Below are positions 56,441 through 64,000 of a DNA stretch of 64,000 nucleotides, one piece after another. The notes under the pieces were generated by a model that saw nothing but the letters and a program-made list of their open reading frames with translations, had not been told where the DNA came from and ran no database searches. Position numbers and translations under genes: made by a program. Numbering within the stretch: the stretch's first letter is position 1; each line of letters starts with the position of its first letter. The stretch is taken from NCBI RefSeq assembly GCF_901000735.1, contig NC_081546.1, forward strand, positions 26,993,527-27,057,526, written 5' to 3'. Source of the stretch: Corylus avellana (Eukaryota > Streptophyta > Magnoliopsida > Fagales > Betulaceae).

Positions 56441-57715
56441 TTTTTCTAATCTAGTTTATAAAAAATTATCGTGTGTCATTTGAACATGTGAGAAGCAGAA
56501 CAATTAGTTATATTGATCTAACGTTTATACTAGGCGAAAATTAGTTATACTCCTCATATATGAAAATCCAATAATTCATGAAATAATCAAATCAAAAAAA
56601 TTAATACAAGTGGTTGAGTGAGTTAATTAAAATTTATTAACCTTTTTATCACGAATATTTTATGGAGTGATTTTAAGCAAGCAGTCAAAAAAAAGTACAA
56701 CACTTCAATCACTTCACAAGTTTATCCACTGCAATTGGGCCACACAATGTAAGGTTATTGTAATCTGTTCTTCTCATTCATTATCCAAATAATGGCCCAC
56801 TAGTTCAACAGTTTTCATTGAAGAAGCCTTTGTCTTTATTCCAATATTTATCCTTTACTTATGTGGGACTCGAAATACATGCCCATGTCCGGTTAATCTT
56901 AATAAAATTTGCATATGACAATATTCAGTTAGAATATAAATGAAACGAATAAATTTATTCATTTTTATCACTTAAATTTTTTAAATAAATGATAATTTAA
57001 CAATATAATAGAGCAGATGTCTTGAGTTTAAATTTTGTTTTCGCCATTCATCTCTTATTTCAATTAAGAAAAATGTTACACATTCATCTTTTACTCATTT
57101 ACTCCCCCCTCCCCCGCTTTTTTTTTTTTATTGCAAATTTATCATTGAATATGTGAGACCTACATATAGTCACACATATTCAATACAGAATTTGCTCATC
57201 TCCTATGAAAATGGACAAAAAATGGGTAAAAAATTATAAAAATATGAGATTCTTAAATTTTAAAATCAAAGCCCTTTATTACTTCTAACAGCCTAAACAA
57301 GTACATATATTTATGTGTTACCGAAAATCTCAAATTACTTGTAAAAACAAATAAAACTCTACATTTATTTGAGCCGTTAGATGTAATGAATGACTTAGAA
57401 TATTTTAAAATATGAGAATCACACATTTTAGAAAATTTAAAAACATCTGATCCAAAAGTTAAAAATTAAACTTCTATTTTAATTAAATATTGCAATAAAG
57501 AGTTTGAACTGAACTTGAATATAAAAAGAAATATTAAAACATAAATAAAATAATTAAACCTTCAAATTACAACATTATCACTCAACGCAAGACTTAAGGA
57601 TTCACTTGACAAAAACAACTATCATTTGCTGTTAATAACTTGAACTAAACAGTAAACACAAGGAAATAAAGAAAAAATTGACACCCACGAAATCATTTGC
57701 ATTTCCCATTCAAAA
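56441..57715. other. AT-rich spacer, nothing supported
   Basis: No recognisable gene. From about 57610 it matches the 3' flank of plastid-like copy 1. Confidence 0.45.
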
Positions 57716-58185
57716 TCACACAAATCTCAATAAAAAAAAAAAAAAAAATGAAGCTTCTGGTTCCCTGGAGAAAGAAAAAATGAGAAAGATACACAAAGGA
57801 GCAACTGCAAAAGCTGCAAGCTTTAGCAAGTCCTCAGTCTCCTTTGATATCACTCCAATCCTTGACCAGTCTCCACTGTACCTGAACATTGAAATCTTTC
57901 TTCATGAGGAACATAGATTCAAGTTTCTGGTGAAAAAATATCAAAGAAAACAGACAAAAAAACATACCCAGCATCAATGAGTCCCAGCCCAAGCAGGGCC
58001 ACAGCAGAGCGAGCAAGAATTGGGGTGGAGATTTTCAGTGGGAAAATGGTTTCTTGCTTGGTTCTGGAATTATCAGACAAGTCTTTCTTCTTAGCCATTG
58101 AGATTCCAAATTTTCTGACATTTCTCCTCACAAACGGATAAGAAGTCCGGCTATTGAAGATAAAGCTCTTTCTTGTGAGTAGCAT
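57716..58185 (-). CDS. Small plastid-like membrane protein (copy 2, stop lost)
   Basis: Exons 58185-57968 and 57881-57716 with an 86-nt intron at the same place as copy 1. Reads MLLTRKSFIFNSRTSYPFVR, GISMAKKKDLSDNS, VALLGLGLIDAG, YSGDWSRIGVISKETEDLLK, then the hydrophobic C-terminus ending REPEA. The TGA of copy 1 is TCA here, so the frame runs through a poly-T tract for 11 more residues to a TGA at 57716-57718, giving 127 residues. The GLIDAGY junction looks like the ancestral form. Confidence 0.68.
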
Positions 58186-58309
58186 TTCCTGTCCTCTGTT
58201 TAGGCTCGTTACCCTTTGACCAATCTGAAAATCTAAATCATTCATCCAATAAGGGCAAAATTGTAATTTTGATATTTTTAATGTTATATTTAGAGAAAAA
58301 TTCAAAAAT

Positions 58310-58620
58310 CATTTCATATATGCGTTTCTACTATGAAAATTCCAATACCTGTGAGCACTTTTTTTTTTTTTTTTTGGTCTTGCAGCCGCAGGCTTGGGCT
58401 TGGCTTGCTTCACAGGTTTCTTTTCCTCCCCAGCTCCATCAGCTGATCAAATGGTGAGTTCATGGCTGCAAATAACTTCTGTATGTCACCCACTGCAGAA
58501 TACAACTTCGCCTCCAAATGCTCAAGCTTCTGTTCGGAATTGAAAGACGATGAAGCCATTATTAGCTCTGATACCAAGTTGTTACGAACCTGAATATCAA
58601 ATAGGGTAGGTTTTTCGATA
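58310..58620 (-). pseudogene. Passenger fragment with PBS-like site and MASSSFN ORF (copy 2)
   Basis: On the minus strand TGGTATCAGAGC (58565-58576), a perfect initiator-Met tRNA primer-site sequence, is followed 5 nt later by ATG and MASSSFNSEQKLEHLEAKL, YSAVGDIQKLFAAMNSPFD and a stop at 58410. In another frame a Lys/Pro-rich ADGAGEEKKPVKQAKPKPA follows. It may be a gag start. No LTR is seen directly upstream; instead the YIF1-like fragment is there. Confidence 0.45.
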
Positions 58621-58869
58621 GAATGTAGGCCTCCTTCAAACCAAGAGTTTAGAAAATAAACTTCTCTGCATAATTTATTAACACTATAACAATCTTTAAA
58701 TAGATTTATAATGAGATAACACCAACTTGAAAAATAAATAAATAAATTAAAAAAATTGAGGATCTCTCAAGTGTTAACTATTAAGGTAACAGAACAATAA
58801 ATATTTAATTGCTCAAATTTTAAGGATTTTACCATGGTATTATCTTAGAAAATCAAAAGAATTCCTCAT

Positions 58870-59300
58870 CCTCACAACTCCATAAGCATGACTTTAAACA
58901 CCAACATTGTCTAGCCAAAACAGTAATGGGATCTGACTTCTGAGCAATAGCCAGTAAAAGCAAGAGATAATGGCGCTTGCTTGGGTGCTTCTCAATTCTG
59001 CTATTGAAATTCCTCTTCATAATCTTTACCAAAAACACTCCTATATTGTAGTATTCCCACAATGAAACCACCTAGCATGAACTCCACACAACACAATTCA
59101 GCCAGCAGGGTAACTTCATACTGCAGTGGAAGTAACATTGTACATGTCTATCAGCAAGAGCTAAAACCAAAGAACAGTCTAATAAAAAGAATAAATCAAC
59201 AATGGTTTATATTGAACCATATTTTGGATGCCATACTTGGATAGGTGGACTTATTTTCCGGTGATGCCTAAGAAGAAGCCCCCAAATTTGTTGCTCTTAT
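58870..59300 (-). pseudogene. YIF1-like pseudogene (copy 2)
   Basis: Minus strand ORF 59071-58853 reads GVFLVKIMKRNFNSRIEKHP, SKRHYLLLLLAIAQ and SDPITVLARQCW, matching the last YIF1 loop and helix better than copy 1. The PPIYEINASD part present in copy 1 (about 6430) is deleted here near 59278, where the sequence jumps from aagaagaagcc to cccaaatttg. N-terminal exons are missing. Confidence 0.62.
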
Positions 59301-59329
59301 CCAATGTCCCTACATTATGTGTGCCATAG

Positions 59330-59825
59330 AAAGAAGCATTGAAAAAGAAAGAGAAAGAGATTACATAAGGGAGTGAATGAAAGAATATAGAAACCGAAGT
59401 TTACACATGTTGATCTAATCTTCACATATTGCTCATGATCACTTGAAAATAATATTGGGGTTGGAAAAATATCTACTGATTTGTAAGAAATCCAAAACCA
59501 ACTAAAAGAATAGATTCTTGGATTTTTATTTCATAGAAACCAAAGGTTATTCATGATTTTAGATTATTTCATTTCAAAACAGGAAAGTCACTTCAAGCTC
59601 AACTAAGAATGAATCAAAATAGTACCATAAACTTTGCATTATATGTCTGCAGGGGAAGCATTATTAAGCAAATGCTGGAGCATCTGTTAACAGACCTCTG
59701 TAGCCACCACATTCAACAATGAACCCAAAACAAAATTAACCAGCATTATGGGGGTACCAATTGGATTCCAAGTTGCCATAATCATCATCATGGTCTCTTA
59801 GAAAGTTGAACACCATCAATTCAAT
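59330..59825. other. Spacer downstream of TNL D
   Basis: AT-rich, no ORF with recognisable domain. Probably the 3' UTR and flank of TNL D. Confidence 0.45.
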
Positions 59826-60518
59826 CTAGCCCGTTCTCTTCAATCCTTTATGCCAATGGAATCCACAACTTTTAAAGGACAGTGACATTGAACTTAGCTT
59901 AAATTTAACTTGAAGATTATCCCCCTTTAGCTTAAAAGATTCTGGAACATTGCAATGCAACCATACATGATCTGAGTGAAATTGACCAGGGATGTCATCC
60001 TCCACGAAAGAATAGATTTTTACACCATTATTGATGACTTCAAAGACAATTGCAAATGTATCTTCATCTTCATCTTGTCCACTCTCTGTTGTTTGATAAA
60101 AAACATCTTCATCTTGTCCACCCTCTGTTTTTTCATAAAATGTATCTTCATCTTCATCTTGTCCACCCTCTGTTGTTTCATAAAAAGTATCTTCATCTTC
60201 ATCTTGTCCACTCTCCGTTATTTCAGAAAAAGTATCTTCATCTTCATCTTGTCCACCCTCTGTTATTTTAGAAAAACTATCTGCATCTTCATGTTGTTCA
60301 CTCTCTGTCATTTTAGTAGAAGTATCTTCATCTTGTCTTGCCTTTGTTCCAATAACAACACAGAAAGCAATTCTTATGATCTCCCCATCCAAATCTGCAA
60401 GCACATCAATATCTATTTCAAATGAATTACTATTTAAAACCTCTTCACAATGGATGAACCAATTTGGAATCTTATTTCCTGGACACATGTAAACAAATTT
60501 ATGGTCCTCAGGATGTCC
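59826..60518 (-). CDS. TNL D exon 5: C-JID with acidic tandem repeat
   Basis: Reads GHPEDHKFVYMCPGNKIPNW, FEIDIDVLADLDGEIIRIAF, a repeat region, then VINNGVKIYSFVEDDIPGQF, HSDHVWLHCNVPESF, VKFKLSSMSLSFKSCGFHWH and a stop at 59826. It is open throughout. Between the C-JID strands a roughly 15-residue acidic unit (QDEDEDTFYETTEGG) is repeated six to seven times (about 60360-60055), an insertion not usual for the domain. Confidence 0.8.
   Translation of the reverse strand, partial: GHPEDHKFVYMCPGNKIPNWFIHCEEVLNSNSFEIDIDVLADLDGEIIRIAFCVVIGTKARQDEDTSTKMTESEQHEDADSFSKITEGGQDEDEDTFSEITESGQDEDEDTFYETTEGGQDEDEDTFYEKTEGGQDEDVFYQTTESGQDEDEDTFAIVFEVINNGVKIYSFVEDDIPGQFHSDHVWLHCNVPESFKLKGDNLQVKFKLSSMSLSFKSCGFHWHKGLKRTG
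60055..60360 (-). repeat. 45-bp minisatellite coding for acidic repeats
   Basis: Units of about 45 bp (catcttcatcttgtcca on the plus strand) encode QDEDEDTF(Y/S)E(T/I/K)TE(G/S)G. One unit is shortened (QDEDVFYQTTESG) and the outer ones are diverged. Confidence 0.88.
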
Positions 60519-62298
60519 CTGTTACACAAATATGACCAGTTTTCAGTGATAAGACCTACAAATCAAGACACACACAAACAAGTATATATGTGAAAGAGAG
60601 GTACCTCACTCAATAAACGAGTTTGCAGATCATTCCCCATACTTTCACACAATTTTTGACAATTGGACAAGTCAACCCATCCAAGCCTTGGGTATATATT
60701 CAATTGAAATCTTTCCAATGACATGCATCCACGCGCATAAACAGCTCTTATATTTTGTGGAAGTTCTGAAATTTCTCGAAGCTGCTTGCAATCTTCCAAG
60801 GTAAGGCGCTCCAATCCAACAAATTTATTGAACCATGTAGGAAGGCTAACAATAGCGCTACTTGATAGATCTAGATATTCCAAACTCATAGGGCAATCTT
60901 CTGATTCTGTTACAACAGATTTTCTAGGTTCTTCTAAGAGTATTGCCAATGACACACACCCCCGAGCACGCACTTCTACTACATTTGGTGGAAGTCCTAG
61001 AATTTTTTGAAGTTGCTTGCATTCATTCAAATAAAGGTACTTCAATCCACAAAATCTTCTGATGCATAGAGGAAGGATAACAATATCACTCTCTGATAGA
61101 TCCAAACGGTTCAACATGGAGCCACAATCAAATGTACTAAAAAAATTTGATTCTAATAAGGAACAATTACTAAGATCCAATCGTAGAAGTTTTGGAAATG
61201 TTGTCGAGGAACAACCATCGTTACGATGGTGGACTAATTCTGTACCGTATGAAATTTCAGATTCCCCTGTGGATGTAATAGAGGGCATGGTTTGCCTGTT
61301 ATCTGGAAACTTAACAACTTTTGAACAACCTTGAAGATCAAGTTCCTCTAAATCTTGCAACTGATAAATGCTATTTGGAAGATTCATGAGGTTTGTGCAA
61401 CCGCTTAGATCTAATGTTTTAACCTTAACAAGGTACCTAATGGATGAAGGCAACCTTTTTATACCAGTACAATTCTTGAGATTGAGACGCTCTAACTGTT
61501 GTAACTGATAAATGCTATCCGGGAGATTCTTAAGGTTTTTGCAACCAGCTAGATATAATTCTTTAACCCCAATGAAGTGCCCAATGGATGAAGGCAGTTT
61601 CTCTATACCCGTATTTTGATAGTCGACATACTTTAAATATTTCATTTGACACTCAATTTCAGGAAAGTTTTTGAGCTCTGAGCAACCGCAAAGGACGAGA
61701 TTCTAGATTTCTCAACTTGAGCTTTCTCGGAAAACTCCTAAGCCTATAGCAATTTTCAAGACTCAAATCAACGAGATTATTAAGGAATCCAACAGAATGA
61801 TGAACCTCAACTAAATGTGCACAACCATTAAGAATCAATGTTGTTAAATTTGGAATCTTTGAAACATTAGGGATTTTTTTTAGGAATTCACAATTAGTGA
61901 AATTCATAATTGTCAAATTTTGGAAAACCTGTCAAAAAAAAAAGAAAAAAAAAAGGAAATAAATTAGTTCGAATGAAGATTACAAAAACATTTAAACAAA
62001 GTAATATTCAAAACAATAATTGTACCTCAACTCCCTCTAATCCCTTGAGGAGACTTTTAGGCATTCTTAAAACAGCAAGCTTCCTCCCACAAAAATTGGA
62101 TGGCAAAGACTCCCCAGGATATTCAGGCCAATAAAGCAATCTTAATTGATTAGAGGAAAAATTAAGCTCTTCAGATAAGCGTGCATTATGGCTTATAAAC
62201 AATCTGAGGCGTTTCATCTCCATGAAGGCATTGGAACTCAAGTGTGTCAAGTCTTCTCCAGGCAAATCTATCAATATGCCCTCAACACTATTTGTTCC

Positions 62299-63555
62299 CT
62301 GGTAAGACAATGTATAACTATGTGTACCATCAAAATTGTAATATAAACTTGCAAGAACTATGGCCATGTTCATTAAATTTTTGATCTTATTTTCTCAAGA
62401 AATACATTAAGAAATAACTTAAAAGCACAAAACACTCCTCAAAACACATAAATTTTTATAAATTTCTATTATTCACTTGTTGAAGGAATATTTTGACAGA
62501 AAAGGTTTCTAACTTTTGTGTAGGTCAAAGTTAACTTATTATTCAACTTTTTTCAAAAAAAAAAAGGGGGGGGTGTTCGTGTGGCCAACCTAAATGGAAG
62601 AGGGTGTGGTGGTTAAGATGCCCGTGCAGCCACCCAAATCAAGTCAGGGTGGCCGAGCTGCTACCCTTACCTTTTCTCCCTTTTTAATTTTTTAACTTTT
62701 AAAATAGAGCTTTACATTTGTTTGATTCTCCCAAAATAAGTAGGTGTACCCTATAGGCTATAGTAAACATTTCTCAAATGAAGACCCCACCAAAAAGCAC
62801 ATATAAAATCAATCTTTCACATTTATATCGCATCAAAACATTTATTCAAACCAAAATTAAATTAAAAAAAATAAAAAACCTAAAAACTGATTAATAAACA
62901 TAATATAGAATTCTAGTCTTGATAATATATGCGGGCGTGTATCTTCATTACTTTGTAAAAAAGAAACAAATTTAATCTGTTTGCCTTTGTATATTGCTTT
63001 TCTTTGTTAGATTCTCAAAATGGGTTATTTGTTATTATTGGAATGTCCTAAAGTGAGTGATCATCACATTCTCAAAATTAATTTGTTTTTCTTATATATA
63101 TTTACATTTTACTCGTATTTGTTCATAAAAGAAAAGTCAAGATACTCATAAAAACTATGCCTATATTTGAAATAATAATACTGTACCATACACTTCTAAA
63201 ATCCTAGCATTTAATATATTACCTTTTTGTATTCAAGAGAAATTTACAACAACCTTTTTTCAAAAAAAAAAAAAAAAATCAATTTACAACAACCTAAGGT
63301 ATTAAGAAGTATCATAATATATATAAAGTTAACACTATATTAAAACCACTAACTTTCAAAATAACTTAATATGAAAGTTTCATTGAATTTTAATTTTTTT
63401 GTGATAAGTTAAGAAGATGAGAAAAATAAAATCAGACCATTAAATTTGTGCAACATAAGATAAGGAATAATGTCAAATGCTTGTAGAAGCAAAAAGAAAA
63501 AGTTAGTGAATACATGTTGTAAGTGCACTTGTAAGTATTGAGTTTCACTTTGAAA
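62299..63555. other. TNL D intron 2 sequence and repeat-rich flank
   Basis: 62299-63180 is recognisable as TNL intron 2 (compare 9406-10100). After about 63230 it becomes AT-rich flank with no exon. Confidence 0.6.
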
Positions 63556-63562
63556 AATTATC

Positions 63563-64000
63563 AAACTGTTCGACGGCACAAATTTCGAATATTGGAATAT
63601 GCAGATTGAAGATTATTTGTATGGGAGAAAACTACATCAGCCTCTCATGAGGAACAACCTAACAGCATGGATGATGATCAATGAGCCCTGCTTGATTGAC
63701 GTGTGCTGTGAGTTATCCGGTTAACACTGTCAAGATTAGTTGCACACAATGTTGTGAAAGAGTATGTGTGAAAAATTGTCTACTAACAACAAGGTGCATC
63801 TAATGAATAAATTGTTCAATTTGAAGATGACGAAAGGTACTCTAGTAGCGCAGCATCTCAACGAGTTCAACACAATCACAAATCAATTATCTTCGGTAGA
63901 GATTGATATTGATAATGAAATACGTGTGTTGATTGTCTTGGCATCTTTGCCAAACAGTTGGGAAGCCATGAGAATGACAGTGAGCAATTTTGCAGGGAAG
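63563..64000 (+). pseudogene. Tnt1-like Copia gag fragment, runs off the window
   Basis: Reads KLFDGTNFEYWNMQIEDYLY, GRKLHQPL, then after stops NNKVHLMNKLFNLKMTKGTL, VAQHLNEFNTITNQLSSVEI and LPNSWEAMRMTVSNFAGK. This is the conserved gag (UBN2-type) of Tnt1/Tork-like copia elements, a different lineage from Copia 1-3. Stops lie near 63722 and 63737, with an internal deletion. Confidence 0.82.

Larger units (their letters stand above)
59826..62298 (-). pseudogene. TNL D, 3' exons (LRR and C-JID)
   Basis: E3 62298-62026 (GILIDLPGEDLTHLSSNAF, LRLLYWPEYPGESLPSNF), E4 61928-60605 and E5 60518-59826, all with good GT-AG borders. E4 begins VFQNLTIMNFTNCEFLKKIP. Its main ORF (61645-60563) runs through at least nine LRRs: IEKLPSSIGHFIGVKELYL, KRLPSSIRYLVKVKTLDL, LMNLPNSIYQLQDLEELDL, LDLSESDIVILPLCIRRF. 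One nucleotide is missing near 61690, which breaks the frame between LRNLES and LRRs downstream. It is otherwise intact and is the best-preserved LRR here. Upstream is intron 2 sequence; TIR and NB-ARC exons are outside the window or lost. Confidence 0.88.

Noticed and set aside
60050..60271. His/Leu-rich repeat ORF on the plus strand (HLHLVHPLLF)
   Set aside because: Antisense of the acidic C-JID repeat of TNL D.

Overview
The window is nuclear DNA of a flowering plant, most likely a woody dicot. It is AT-rich, genes have GT-AG introns, and it carries TIR-NBS-LRR (TNL) resistance-gene homologues, Ty1/copia and solo-LTR insertions, a plant tRNA-derived SINE, MITEs, CACTA-like ends and Mutator-like transposase remains. 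Species is not determinable by eye. Three runs of exactly 100 N (19217-19316, 34310-34409, 38243-38342) are assembly gaps of unknown true size.

Layout. 0-3.6 kb: decayed Mutator-like (MULE) transposase, + strand, with a 42-bp tandem repeat in its tail. 4.8-6.5 kb: LTR-like sequence, then a passenger block with a YIF1-like pseudogene. 7.07-18.85 kb: TNL pseudogene A (minus strand, five exons), broken by a 368-bp solo LTR in the LRR exon, a 1,450-bp solo LTR in the NB-ARC exon and a 5.26-kb Copia element in the TIR exon. 19.3-28.8 kb: TNL pseudogene B, a near-identical tandem copy of A without the NB-ARC solo LTR. 29-37 kb: TC-rich minisatellite, Copia RT and subtilase fragments, a SKP1 exon fragment, a CACTA-like palindrome array, a SINE and a MITE. 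37.35-37.86 kb: an inverted, intact TIR exon with its own promoter (a TIR-only gene). 38.3-39.0 kb: a second CACTA-like palindrome array. 39.7-40.2 kb: a small two-exon gene for a plastid-like membrane protein. 40.75-51.66 kb: TNL pseudogene C, with a MITE and a third Copia element in intron 2. 55.25-56.44 kb: TNL C-terminal fragment E. 57.7-59.3 kb: second plastid-like gene and second YIF1-like pseudogene. 59.8-62.3 kb: TNL D 3' exons with an acidic 15-residue repeat. 63.56-64.0 kb: Tnt1-like gag fragment running off the edge.

How it fits together. The same order (plastid-like gene, PBS/ATG fragment, YIF1-like fragment, TNL) is complete at 57.7-62.3 kb, and halves of it sit next to TNL A and TNL C. 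This suggests the TNL cluster grew by segmental duplication of a multi-gene unit. Insertions then accumulated in a readable order: the LRR-exon solo LTR and the TIR-exon Copia (with a SINE nested in it) predate the A/B duplication, and the NB-ARC solo LTR postdates it. No full-length TNL here reads through without stops or frameshifts. The TIR-only gene and the two plastid-like genes are the best candidates for intact products.
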